Shown: piece after piece, positions 7,925 through 16,081 of the stretch
How positions within the stretch are numbered: the first letter of the stretch is position 1
Layout: each line of letters begins with the position of its first letter
Source: an uncultured Eubacteriales bacterium
GTDB lineage: Bacteria > Bacillota > Clostridia > Christensenellales > Aristaeellaceae
Assembly: GCA_902773895.1 (NCBI GenBank)
Contig: CACYGB010000007.1
Location: 1-53,000 of the forward strand
Reading direction: 5' to 3'
Length of the DNA stretch: 53,000 nucleotides
Program-made: the position numbers and the translations under genes
Notes under the pieces: generated by a model
The model's database searches: none
Seen by the model: only the letters and a program-made list of their open reading frames with translations
What the model was told of the DNA's origin: nothing

Positions 7925-9544
7925 GTGGTGGCCATTGCGGACTATGCGTTCGTGCCTTCCTCCAGCGAATATTACCAGAAGGCCGACCCCTACAAGGTCG
8001 GCAAAAAGACGTACCAGAACAACACCAAGATCAGCTCCGTGGTGCTGCCGGAAGGGCTCCGGGAGATCGGCCGCCAGGCCTTTGTGGGCAACAGCCTGAA
8101 AAAGCTGAGTTTCCCCTCCACCCTGGAATACATTGATTACCACGCCTTTGCCGACAACCCCTTTTCCACCGTTCCCTTTGTGCCCACCACGGTCAGCTGC
8201 AACTCGCCCTTCGGCGGCAAAATGGCCAGCACCGTGACCTTTTCCAAGCAGTATACCGAAATCCGCGCTTCCTTCCTCACCTTCGGCAAAATGAACAAGC
8301 TGGTGGTGCCGGACGGCGTCACCAAAATTGGCAGCCAGGCCTTCTACGGCTGCGAAATGGAAGAATTCGTGTTCCCGGCCACGCTGAAGGACATCGGCAG
8401 CAACATGTTCCAGAACTGCACCAAGCTGAGCAAGTTCACCCTGCCGTCCACCTTCACCTCCATTCCGGATAAAATGCTGACCGGCTGCACCGGCCTGAAA
8501 ACCCTGACCGTTCCCAAAGGCGTGACGCACATCGGCAAATCCGCCTTCGCCAACTGCGGCAACCTGACCAAGGTGACCCTGCCCAGCACGCTGATATCCA
8601 TTGATGAAGGCGCTTTTGCGGATTGCATGAACCTGGCCACCGTTACCCTGCCACCCAACCTGCAAACCATCGGGGACAGCGCCTTCAAGGGCTGTATCGC
8701 CCTGAAAAAGGTCAATATGCCGGACAAGCTGGTGAGCATCGGCAAGTACGCGTTCCAGAATGTTCCCCTGACCAACGTAACGTTCCCCAACTCCCTGCAG
8801 ACCATCGGCACCGGCGCGTTCTCCGGCTGCAAGGGGCTGACCAGCCTGACGCTGGGCAAATCCCTGACGTCGGTGGGCAAGAAAGCCTTTGAAAACTGCA
8901 CCGGCATCAAAACCGTCACCATTTCCGGCAGCAGCGTGTCCGTGGCCGGCAGCGCCTTCAACGGCTGCACCGAGCTGAACAGCGTCACCTTCAAGGAAGG
9001 CGTCACCAGCATCGCCGCCAATTCCTTCGCCGGCTGCAGCCGCATCAAAAAGCTGACGCTGCCCAAATCCCTGAAGGAAATCGGCAAAGGCGCCTTTGCC
9101 AAGTGCAACAACATCACGGAGCTGACCATTCCCGCTGCCTGCGCCACCATCGGAGAAGGCGCCTTCGGCGGCTGCAAGGGCCTGGTGAAGATCACCTTTG
9201 CCGAGGGCACCACGAAGATCACCACCACCGCGTTTTCCAACAACACCGCGCTGCACGACCTGTTCCTGCCCAAATCGCTGAAATCCATCGGCGACAACTG
9301 CTTCAAGGGCTGCGCGGACCTGCGGAAGCTGACCGTTCCCAACAGCGTCACCTCCATCGGCAAGGCGGCGTTCAAGGGCTGCGAGCATCTGTACTACGTG
9401 CGCCTGGGCAGCGGCCTGAAGAGCATCGCCGACGACGCGTTCAGCAGCTGCTCCAAAAACCTGCAGTTTGAAGTCAAGCGCAACACTTACGGCGCCAAGT
9501 GGCTGAAGGACCACAACTTCCGCTTTGGCACCACGGCTAACTGA
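7925..9544 (+). CDS. BspA-like leucine-rich-repeat (LRR_5) surface protein, main part
   Basis: A 539-codon frame made almost wholly of BspA-type repeats of about 23 residues with the pattern L..V.LP..L..IG..AF.GC, roughly twenty copies up to the C-terminus. Such proteins are secreted or surface-bound and often take part in adhesion or host/matrix binding. The start given is the first GTG in frame; the true protein begins at 7705 and crosses the frameshift at about 7888. No sortase motif, transmembrane anchor or cell-wall-binding domain is visible at the C-terminus (ends RFGTTAN), so if restored it would be a freely secreted or non-covalently bound protein. Codon use matches neighbouring genes. 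Confidence 0.85.
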   Translation: MVAIADYAFVPSSSEYYQKADPYKVGKKTYQNNTKISSVVLPEGLREIGRQAFVGNSLKKLSFPSTLEYIDYHAFADNPFSTVPFVPTTVSCNSPFGGKMASTVTFSKQYTEIRASFLTFGKMNKLVVPDGVTKIGSQAFYGCEMEEFVFPATLKDIGSNMFQNCTKLSKFTLPSTFTSIPDKMLTGCTGLKTLTVPKGVTHIGKSAFANCGNLTKVTLPSTLISIDEGAFADCMNLATVTLPPNLQTIGDSAFKGCIALKKVNMPDKLVSIGKYAFQNVPLTNVTFPNSLQTIGTGAFSGCKGLTSLTLGKSLTSVGKKAFENCTGIKTVTISGSSVSVAGSAFNGCTELNSVTFKEGVTSIAANSFAGCSRIKKLTLPKSLKEIGKGAFAKCNNITELTIPAACATIGEGAFGGCKGLVKITFAEGTTKITTTAFSNNTALHDLFLPKSLKSIGDNCFKGCADLRKLTVPNSVTSIGKAAFKGCEHLYYVRLGSGLKSIADDAFSSCSKNLQFEVKRNTYGAKWLKDHNFRFGTTAN

Positions 9545-9560
9545 TCTGTTCCGGATTCTC

Positions 9561-9592
9561 AAAAAGGCAGCTTTTCAGCTGCCTTTTCTTTT
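9561..9592 (+). terminator. Rho-independent terminator of the LRR gene
   Basis: AAAAGGCAGCT (9562-9572), loop TTTC, AGCTGCCTTTT (9577-9587), then a T-rich tail. It lies 18 bases after the stop codon. Confidence 0.88.
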
Positions 9593-9650
9593 CCGCAAAA
9601 AAGGTTCTTCACGAAAAGTTCGGATCGGTGTATGTTCCGGCCTTCCGCCG

Positions 9651-9669
9651 CATCACCGCCTGCGGCGGA
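9651..9669 (+). repeat. Short dispersed repeat core, copy A
   Basis: A hairpin-forming core CATCACCGCCTGCGGCGGA in the intergenic space. It matches 18 of 19 bases of a second copy at 38799-38817 (opposite strand), and TGTTCC stands upstream in both. Probably a small dispersed palindromic repeat; function unknown. Confidence 0.45.
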
Positions 9670-9709
9670 AAGCGGAGCTTGAACAAAACACCCTCAAAAG
9701 TTGGAAGAG

Positions 9710-9745
9710 AAAAGCACAGGGCTTTTGAAAAATCCCTGTGCTTTT
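9710..9745 (-). terminator. Terminator of the lactate dehydrogenase/cyclophilin operon
   Basis: AAAAGCACAGGG (9710-9721) and CCCTGTGCTTTT (9734-9745) form a 12-bp stem. On the minus strand a T-rich stretch (TTTTCTCTT) overlaps and follows it. It sits 25 bp after the cyclophilin stop and could also act on the plus strand. Confidence 0.75.
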
Positions 9746-9770
9746 GTATTTATTGCGGTTCAACGATTGA

Positions 9771-10913
9771 TCAGTCAAACGTCAGCGAATCCAGAATGGC
9801 CGTGACGCCGCCGAAATATTCGTCCGCTTTGGTACCGTTGTACACCAGCACATACACATACGCGTCATGGGCGCCCACATAATACACGGCGGAGCCGGAT
9901 TCAGCGGTAACCTCGGCGGTGTAGAACTTCACGCCGCTGTGGGTTTCCGCCGTGAAGCTGTCCGCGTTCTGGCCTGTCATGCCGATCAGCGATTCCTTTT
10001 TGAAGGCGTCGGTGCCCATATCCTTCCGGGTCTGGCCGTTCTCGGCAAAGTACTGCTTGTAGGCCGCGGGCAGGCTGTCCCATTGGTTGGTGCGGATCAG
10101 GAACAGGGCGTGGCCCATGTCGGCAGGCACGAAAATGGTCCTTCCCATGGCCTCGACGTACCGGTTCCAGCCTTCCGGCACCGGAAAGCTCAAATTGCTC
10201 AGCCGATCCCGGTACACCGTGCCGCTTTTGCCGTTGGCTTCCTCCGCGGCCAGGGCGGCATCCGCTTCCTCCCGGGCGGCTTCCCGGATGGTCTCGATCA
10301 CCGGCTGATCCTCCTTCGCCACGGTGCCGTTCTGATCCTGCACCGGGGTGCCCTGGCAGATCTTGTCCACGATCCACATGCCGGAGAGTACCTGGCCGAA
10401 GGCGGCGTAATTGCCGTCCAGGTGGGTGGCGTCGGCGTGCATGATAAAGAACTGGGAGGACGCGCTGTCCGGCAAACTGGAGCGGGCCATGGACAGCACA
10501 CCGCGGCTGTGCTTCAGCGGGTTTTCCACGCCGTTGGAGGAAAATTCGCCCTTGATCTGTTCGCTGCTTCCGCCAGTGCCGTTGCCCAGCGGATCGCCGC
10601 CCTGGATCATGAAGCCGGAAATGATGCGGTGGAACGTCAGGCCGTCATAAAAATGTTCGCCTGTCAGCTTCAGGAAATTGGCCACCGTGATGGGCGCGGT
10701 GTCCGGGTACAGTTCCGCGTAAATGTCCCCGTAATCCTTCACCGAAATGCAGATCACCGGATGCTCCGCGGCAGGGGTTTCCGCGGCAGCGGGGGCTTCG
10801 GGGATTGCCGTGGCGGCCGGGGTCTCCTCGCCCAGCGCGGGCAGCAGCGCGGCGGCCAGCAGCGCCGCCAGCAGCAGGGACATCCAGCGTTTCATCGCCG
10901 TCGTTTTTTTCAT
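9771..10913 (-). CDS. Secreted cyclophilin-type peptidyl-prolyl cis-trans isomerase
   Basis: A 380-residue exported protein. A Sec signal peptide (Ala/Leu-rich, ending PALG) occupies about residues 1-28, followed by an Ala/Pro/Thr/Glu linker. The cyclophilin domain (about 50-215) shows FHRIISGFMIQGGDP with the catalytic arginine, SASSQFFIMH and NYAAFGQVLSGMWIVDKI. The remaining 150 residues are an extra domain of unknown function that resembles small lipoprotein/PsbP-like folds, ending in a YYVGAHDAYVYVLVYNG region. It would speed proline isomerisation of extracellular proteins. It begins directly after the lactate dehydrogenase stop, with AAAGGTGG as ribosome site, so it is probably co-transcribed with that operon; no functional link is obvious. 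Confidence 0.93.
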   Translation of the reverse strand: MKKTTAMKRWMSLLLAALLAAALLPALGEETPAATAIPEAPAAAETPAAEHPVICISVKDYGDIYAELYPDTAPITVANFLKLTGEHFYDGLTFHRIISGFMIQGGDPLGNGTGGSSEQIKGEFSSNGVENPLKHSRGVLSMARSSLPDSASSQFFIMHADATHLDGNYAAFGQVLSGMWIVDKICQGTPVQDQNGTVAKEDQPVIETIREAAREEADAALAAEEANGKSGTVYRDRLSNLSFPVPEGWNRYVEAMGRTIFVPADMGHALFLIRTNQWDSLPAAYKQYFAENGQTRKDMGTDAFKKESLIGMTGQNADSFTAETHSGVKFYTAEVTAESGSAVYYVGAHDAYVYVLVYNGTKADEYFGGVTAILDSLTFD

Positions 10914-12314
10914 TTATTCTACCACCTTTCCGGGGTTCAGGATGCCGTTGGGGTCAAACACCGCTTTGATGCCGCGCATCAGGTCCATTTGCCTGTCCCC
11001 CACGCTTTCCCGTAGGAACGCTTTCTTGGCATGGCCGATGCCGTGCTCGCCGCTGACTTCGCCATGCAGATCCCGGGCGGCATCATACAGCGCGCGCATG
11101 ACGGCGGCCACCTTCTCTTTCCACTCGTCCTCCGGCAGATCGTCCCGGCAGACGTAGATGTGCAGGTTGCCGTCCCCGGCATGGCCGAAGGAGCGGATCC
11201 GCACCCCGGCGGCCCGGCCGATTTCCACGGTCTTGTGCACGAACTGGGGGATCACGTCCCGGGGCACCACCACGTCGCACTCGTCCATGGTGGAGGTGGA
11301 GCCCTTGATGGCCTCCAGGAACGCGCCGCGGGCATTCCAGATGGATTCCTTGCGCTCGTCGGTATCGGCCAACAGCACATCCTTGGCGCCCAGCGACAGG
11401 GCCAGGTCGGTCAGGGTGTCGATGGCAGGCTGCAAAGCCCCAGCGCTGGCGCCGTCCAGCCGCACCAGCAGGTAGGCGTTGGCGCTGGTGTCCGGGAACT
11501 GCTTGCCCAGGTACGTTTCCGCGCAGGAAATGACCTCCCGCTCCATAAACTCCACCGCCGTGGGCTCGCACCCGCAGGACAGCACCCGGGGAACCGCGCC
11601 GATGCAGGCGTCCAGATCGTCAAAGGGCATCAGCAGGGACAAATTCACCTTGGGCTCCGGCACCAGCTTCACCGTCAGCTTGGTCAGGAAGCCCAGGGTG
11701 CCTTCGCTGCCGATCATCAGGTCGATCAGGCTGTAGCCGGAGGAGGTTTTCACCGTTTTTCCGCCCAGGTTCAGGATGCTGCCGTCCGCCAGCACCACCT
11801 CCATGCCCAACACGTAATCCCGGGTGACGCCGTAGCGCACCGCGCGCATGCCGCCGGCGTTGGTCATGGCGTTGCCGCCCATGGTGGCGGTCTTTTCCCC
11901 GGGATCCGGCGGATAAAACAGCCCGGTGCCTTCCAGCGCCTTGGGGAATTCCATCAGCAGCACCCCGGGCTCCACCGTGGCGGTCATGTTCCGCTGGTCC
12001 ACTTCCAGCACCTTCTTCATTTTTTCGGTGCTCAGCACCACGCCGCCGTAAATGGCCACGCAGCCGCCGCACAATCCCGTGCCGGCGCCCCGGGGCGTGA
12101 CGGCGATATGGCGTTCGTTGCAGTATTTCAGCACGGCCTGCACATCCTCCGTGCTCAGCGCCTGCAGCACCGCTTCCGGCAGGAAGTGGCCGTACTCCGT
12201 CATTTCATCGTGGTCATAGTCGCTGGAAATCGCATCCCCGGAAAACACCCGGCCCGGAAGCAGCCCGCGGAAATAATCCAGGTCCTGTTCGGTTACATGC
12301 TGAAATCTGCTCAT
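10914..12314 (-). CDS. FAD-binding lactate/glycolate dehydrogenase subunit (LctD/GlcD-like)
   Basis: A 466-residue flavoprotein of the FAD-binding type 4 / FAD-oxidase C family. Seen: VTPRGAGTGLCGGC (about residues 76-89), PPDPGEKTATMGGNAMTNAG (about 136-155) for FAD, and C-terminal SFGHAGDGNLHIYV and SGEHGIGHAKK. It directly follows etfB and etfA, its ATG overlapping the etfA stop (ATGA). This trio is the arrangement of the electron-bifurcating (confurcating) lactate dehydrogenase of acetogens, where lactate is oxidised to pyruvate with NAD+ at the expense of reduced ferredoxin. A glycolate or other 2-hydroxyacid substrate is possible. Confidence 0.92.
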   Translation of the reverse strand: MSRFQHVTEQDLDYFRGLLPGRVFSGDAISSDYDHDEMTEYGHFLPEAVLQALSTEDVQAVLKYCNERHIAVTPRGAGTGLCGGCVAIYGGVVLSTEKMKKVLEVDQRNMTATVEPGVLLMEFPKALEGTGLFYPPDPGEKTATMGGNAMTNAGGMRAVRYGVTRDYVLGMEVVLADGSILNLGGKTVKTSSGYSLIDLMIGSEGTLGFLTKLTVKLVPEPKVNLSLLMPFDDLDACIGAVPRVLSCGCEPTAVEFMEREVISCAETYLGKQFPDTSANAYLLVRLDGASAGALQPAIDTLTDLALSLGAKDVLLADTDERKESIWNARGAFLEAIKGSTSTMDECDVVVPRDVIPQFVHKTVEIGRAAGVRIRSFGHAGDGNLHIYVCRDDLPEDEWKEKVAAVMRALYDAARDLHGEVSGEHGIGHAKKAFLRESVGDRQMDLMRGIKAVFDPNGILNPGKVVE

Positions 12315-13498
12315 GCCTGGGCCTCCTTGAGTTGCTTGATCAGCGCCGGGACGATTTCATACAGATCGCCCACGATGGCGATGTGCGCCACGTCGAAAAT
12401 CGGCGCCTGGGGATCGGTGTTGATGGCCACGATATGATCGCTGCCCTTCATGCAGGCGGTGAACTGGATGGCGCCGCTGACCCCGCAGGTGATGATGAGC
12501 CGGGGGCGCACCGTGCGGCCGCTGAGGCCGATCTGCCGGTCGTTGGTGTTCCAGCCCTTTTCCACCAGGGGACGGGTGGTGGCCCAGTCGCCGCCCAGCA
12601 AGCGGGCCAGCTCCCGGATCATGTCCAGGTCGGCTTCCTTTTGCAGCCCGCGGCCGCCCACCACCAGGATCTCCGCGTCAGAGATGCTCTTTTTCGGCGG
12701 GATGGGCTGAATGCTGACGCAGGACGCCCTGGATTCCTGAACGCCCCGGGGGATCTTCCGGATCAGCACCTCCCCGGCTGCTTCCCCGCTGCGCTCCGGC
12801 GGGTTCATCACCTTGTAGCGCACCGTGGCGAACTGGGGCCGGGTGTTGGTGGTGATGATCTGGGCCATGATGTTGCCGCCGAACGCGGGCCGGATCTGCA
12901 CCAGGTCGGTGTTTTCCCGCAGCTCCAGCTTGGTGCAGTCGGCGGTCAGGCCGGTGTGGAACCGGGTGGACAGCCGGGGCGCCAGGGACCGGCCCAGGCT
13001 GGTGGCCCCCACCAGCACCACGCTGGGATGGGCATATTTGATGTAATCCTCCACGCAGGCGGCGTACGCGTCCGCCCGGAAGTAGGACAGCGCCGGATCG
13101 TCGTACACGGCGATCTCGGACACGCCGTAGTGCCGCAGTTCCTGGGCAAAGGCGGCGACGCCGCTGCCAACCAACACGGCCTTGACGCAGTATTCCACGC
13201 TCCGCGCCAGCTCCCGGGCTTTGCCGATCAATTCCAGCGACACGGGATGCAGCCGGCCGCCGGACACCTCGGCAAACACCAGAATATCCCGCCACTTGGA
13301 TTTGTCGACGGAATCCACCTTGGTTTCCAGTTTCAGGATGGCTTTTTCCGGACAGCTTTTCACACAGATGCCGCACACCTTGCACGCGGCGTTGAGCTCC
13401 GGCTTGCCGTCCTTCATATCAATGGCGCCGAAGGGACAATTGCCGGCGCAGAGGCCGCAGCCCGTGCACTTGCGCTCCAGAATCGCGATTTTTGCCAT
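12311..13498 (-). CDS. etfA: Electron transfer flavoprotein alpha subunit with N-terminal 2[4Fe-4S] ferredoxin domain
   Basis: A 395-residue protein. Residues 1-60 hold two CxxCxxCxxxC clusters (CTGCGLCAGNCP and CKVCGICVKSCP), followed by the EtfA N-terminal domain and the C-terminal FAD domain with GLSGRTVRPRLIITCGVSGA and INTDPQAPIFDVAH. The ferredoxin extension on EtfA is a hallmark of lactate dehydrogenase-linked bifurcating EtfAB (LctC-type). The frame extends to 13528, but the ATG at 13498 has AAAGGAGG before it and starts the ferredoxin domain. It passes electrons between the dehydrogenase, NAD(H) and ferredoxin. Confidence 0.95.
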   Translation of the reverse strand: MAKIAILERKCTGCGLCAGNCPFGAIDMKDGKPELNAACKVCGICVKSCPEKAILKLETKVDSVDKSKWRDILVFAEVSGGRLHPVSLELIGKARELARSVEYCVKAVLVGSGVAAFAQELRHYGVSEIAVYDDPALSYFRADAYAACVEDYIKYAHPSVVLVGATSLGRSLAPRLSTRFHTGLTADCTKLELRENTDLVQIRPAFGGNIMAQIITTNTRPQFATVRYKVMNPPERSGEAAGEVLIRKIPRGVQESRASCVSIQPIPPKKSISDAEILVVGGRGLQKEADLDMIRELARLLGGDWATTRPLVEKGWNTNDRQIGLSGRTVRPRLIITCGVSGAIQFTACMKGSDHIVAINTDPQAPIFDVAHIAIVGDLYEIVPALIKQLKEAQA

Positions 13499-13512
13499 AT
13501 CTGCCGCCTCCT

Positions 13513-14292
13513 TTACACGAATTTCCACTTTTTCAGTTGGTCAAACAGCTTCTTCGCCCGGTCGCCGTCTTCCCAGATTTCATGCTCGGTATCGTTTTCC
13601 GGCGGGAAGATACGCTCCACCTGCGTGGGGCTTCCGCTGAGGCCGTAATGGCTTTCGTCGGTATCCAGGAAGGAATCCAGCCCCTGGATGTGGATGGGCT
13701 TATCGCCGATTTCCCGGGCGATTTTCAGGGACGGCAGGCGCGGCATGAAAATATCCTGCTCCACCGTCACCAGGCAGGGGAAGGGCATATGCACCGTTTC
13801 GATCACGTCCTGCAATTGCTGCCGGGCGTTGACGCCGTCGCCTTCCACGGTCAGCTGCGTCACCCACGCCGCGTGGGGAATGCCCATATGCTCGGCAATG
13901 GCCGGGCCCACTTGGGCAGTGTCGCCGTCGGTGGTTTGCTTGCCGCAAAGGATCAGGTCAAAATCCCCCACGCTCTGGATGGCCTGGCTCAGGGTGTAGC
14001 TGGTGGCCAGCACGTCCGCGCCGCCCAGTCTGCGGTCCGAAAACACATAGCCTTCGTCCGCCCCCATCATGTACGCTTCCTTAATGATGGCCTGGGCCTG
14101 GGGCGGCCCCATGGTGCCAACCGTCACCTTGCCCCCGTGGGCCGCTTTCAGCCGCAGCGCCGTTTCCAGGGCAAACAGGTCGTACGGATTCATTTTGCTC
14201 TGCACGCCGCTGCGCTTGAGCACCCCGGTTTTTTCGTCCACCTGCACCTTGTTGGTGGCAGGCACCTGCTTGATGCACACAAAAATGTTCAT
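13513..14292 (-). CDS. etfB: Electron transfer flavoprotein beta subunit
   Basis: A 259-residue EtfB, first gene of its operon. It opens with MNIFVCIKQVP, continues with MNPYDLFALETALRLK and has the AMP/FAD-binding loop region CGKQTTDGDTAQVGPAIAE (about residues 121-139), typical of EtfB; in bifurcating enzymes this subunit carries the bifurcating flavin and NAD site. The longer frame upstream to 14613 has no ribosome site and crosses the promoter. The ATG at 14292 follows AAAGGAAG. It is 14 bp from etfA. Works with etfA and the dehydrogenase as one complex. Confidence 0.95.
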   Translation of the reverse strand: MNIFVCIKQVPATNKVQVDEKTGVLKRSGVQSKMNPYDLFALETALRLKAAHGGKVTVGTMGPPQAQAIIKEAYMMGADEGYVFSDRRLGGADVLATSYTLSQAIQSVGDFDLILCGKQTTDGDTAQVGPAIAEHMGIPHAAWVTQLTVEGDGVNARQQLQDVIETVHMPFPCLVTVEQDIFMPRLPSLKIAREIGDKPIHIQGLDSFLDTDESHYGLSGSPTQVERIFPPENDTEHEIWEDGDRAKKLFDQLKKWKFV

Positions 14293-14335
14293 TTGTTTCT
14301 TCCTTTCAGGAAAAAATCCCGTTTTGCTGTCCCCT

Positions 14336-14364
14336 ATTATACCGCAGATGCCGTTTTTGGTCAA
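14336..14364 (-). promoter_or_regulatory. Promoter of the etfB-etfA-dehydrogenase operon
   Basis: TTGACC (14364-14359), 17-base spacer, TATAAT (14341-14336) on the minus strand, about 44 bases before the etfB start. Confidence 0.85.
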
Positions 14365-14401
14365 TTGTTTTCCGCAAATGACGGACGGCACGCCACAGCA
14401 T

Positions 14402-14432
14402 AAAAAAACAGGGAGCGCTGCTCCCCGCCTGT
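14402..14432 (-). terminator. Terminator of the Y-polymerase operon
   Basis: GGGAGC/GCTCCC stem (14411-14416 and 14420-14425) with a short ACA/TGT outer pairing, followed on the minus strand by seven T (14408-14402). It lies 25 bp after the stop of the YolD-like gene. Confidence 0.8.
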
Positions 14433-14456
14433 ATTTCTGACACAATGCCGCGTTTT

Positions 14457-14867
14457 TCAAACAGACTGCTCCACCGCGGTCACGTCCAGCACGTCCTCCA
14501 GCGGAAGCACGGTGCGGCGGTCCAGCCAGATTTTCCCTTCCCCGATCCTTTTCAGACGGCCAAGCACGGGAACGTACGCGCCGCCCTCCTTCACCGCGTC
14601 CCGCTGAAAGCAAAGCACGCGGACCAGCGGCTTTTCGGCCGCCCGCTGCTGCAGCGCCGCCAGCTTTTCATTCAGCTGCGCCGCTTCCTCCTCGCCCAGT
14701 TCGATTTTTTCCTCTGTCAGCCGGGCCTCCTCCGTGATGGCGTCGCCGTAGCCCGTCAGCGCCGCGAAAGGCGCAAACTGCGCGGCCCGGTCCCGGACCG
14801 GCATGGGCGGATGCCCGGGCGTTTCCGGCCGGGGCAGGGAAATAATATCGTCGTAGCTGCGTTCCAT
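14457..14867 (-). CDS. YolD-like family protein
   Basis: A 136-residue protein starting MERSYDDIISLPRPE, with the conserved RAAQFAPFAALTGYGDAI block (about residues 27-44) seen in small proteins encoded beside Y-family DNA polymerases in Firmicutes (YolD-like). An acidic helical part rich in Glu/Leu follows, then a domain with PLVRVLCFQRDAVKEGG. The ATG at 14867 has GGGAGGCG; the longer frame to 14993 overlaps the upstream gene. It ends the operon 15 bp after the aldo/keto reductase gene. Probably a partner or regulator of the polymerase; the biochemical role is not established. Confidence 0.75.
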   Translation of the reverse strand: MERSYDDIISLPRPETPGHPPMPVRDRAAQFAPFAALTGYGDAITEEARLTEEKIELGEEEAAQLNEKLAALQQRAAEKPLVRVLCFQRDAVKEGGAYVPVLGRLKRIGEGKIWLDRRTVLPLEDVLDVTAVEQSV

Positions 14868-14881
14868 GGAGCGCCTCCCGC

Positions 14882-16060
14882 TCAGTACTTCATCACCAGC
14901 TTCACCGCTTTGCCGGCAGCGTCCACCAGCGGGCCGCCCAGGGCGCGCCGGGCCTTTTTCAGCTGCTCCCGGATGGGGATGCCCTGGGGACAATGGCTTT
15001 CACACTTGCCGCAGCCGATGCAGTTGGCGGGGGACGTGGAATCCCGCCGCAGGGCCGTGCACATGAAATACTCCTTCAAACCGCCAAATCTGCTTTCCGT
15101 ATAGAAGCGGTTATACGCCGCAAAGGTGCCGGGAATATCCACGCCCCTGGGGCAGGGCATGCAATAGCGGCAGCCGGTGCAGCCCACCTTCATTTTGCGG
15201 TTGATGGCCTGCACCACGTCCCGCAGCAGCTGCTTTTCCGCTTCCCCAAAGGCGTCCGCCCGGGCGTCGGAGGCCGCGGCGCAGTTTTCCTCCACCATCT
15301 CCGCCGTGTTCATGCCGGACAGCACGCAGGTGACCTCCTTTTGGTTCCACAGCCACCGGAAGGCCCACTCCGCCGGGCTGCGCCGCACCGGAAAATCCGC
15401 AAAGCGCTTCACGGCTTCCGGCGGCAGATTTTTCACCAGCTTGCCGCCCCGCAGCGGCTCCATGATGACGACGGGCAGGCCCTTTTGCGCGGCGTAACGC
15501 AGCCCGGTCACCCCTGCCTGGGAGTGCTCGTCCAGGTAATTGTACTGGATCTGGCAAAAGTCCCAGCCGTACGCGTCCACCAGGCGGCAGAACATATCGG
15601 AGTTCCCATGATAGGAAAAGCCGATCTGCCGGATGGCGCCGCTTTGCCTTTTTTCCTCCAGCCAGCCGGGAATGCCCAGTTCCTCCAGCCGCTGCCAGGT
15701 TTTCAGGTCGGTGAGCATATGCATCAGGTAATAATCCACATGATCGGTACGCAGGCGGCGCAGCTGCTCCCGGAAATATTTTTCGGCGCTGTCCCGGCTT
15801 TTGAGCAGGTAATGGGGCAGCTTGGTGGCGATGTACACCCGGTCCCGGGCGCCGTTCCTTTCCAGGATCTCCCCCAGCGCGGCTTCGCTGCCGGGGTAAA
15901 TGTATGCGGTGTCGAAATAATTGACGCCCCGGTCCATGGCCGTCATGATTTCCCGCTCCGCCTTCTCCAGGTCGATTTTTCCGCCCGCCGTGGTGAAGCG
16001 CATGCATCCGTAGCCCAGGATGGACAGATCCCGGCCGTATTTGTCTTTCCGATACTGCAT
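14882..16060 (-). CDS. Aldo/keto reductase with C-terminal 4Fe-4S domain
   Basis: A 392-residue protein: an aldo/keto reductase barrel (about residues 1-270) with NYFDTAYIYPGSEAALGE holding the catalytic Asp/Tyr pair, followed by a helical linker and a C-terminal ferredoxin-like part with GCTGCRYCMPCPRGVDIP and NCIGCGKCESHCPQGIPI. These clusters could carry one or two 4Fe-4S centres. This fused type is common in anaerobic Clostridia; the substrates are unknown. It is unexpectedly placed between the Y-polymerase (22 bp upstream) and the YolD-like gene in one operon. Confidence 0.94.
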   Translation of the reverse strand: MQYRKDKYGRDLSILGYGCMRFTTAGGKIDLEKAEREIMTAMDRGVNYFDTAYIYPGSEAALGEILERNGARDRVYIATKLPHYLLKSRDSAEKYFREQLRRLRTDHVDYYLMHMLTDLKTWQRLEELGIPGWLEEKRQSGAIRQIGFSYHGNSDMFCRLVDAYGWDFCQIQYNYLDEHSQAGVTGLRYAAQKGLPVVIMEPLRGGKLVKNLPPEAVKRFADFPVRRSPAEWAFRWLWNQKEVTCVLSGMNTAEMVEENCAAASDARADAFGEAEKQLLRDVVQAINRKMKVGCTGCRYCMPCPRGVDIPGTFAAYNRFYTESRFGGLKEYFMCTALRRDSTSPANCIGCGKCESHCPQGIPIREQLKKARRALGGPLVDAAGKAVKLVMKY

Positions 16061-16081
16061 GGTCCTTTTCCTTTCCCGTGT

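Noticed and set aside
7874..9562. A 562-codon minus-strand frame opposite the LRR gene
   Set aside because: It mirrors the periodic LRR codons and has no ribosome site; composition is artefactual.
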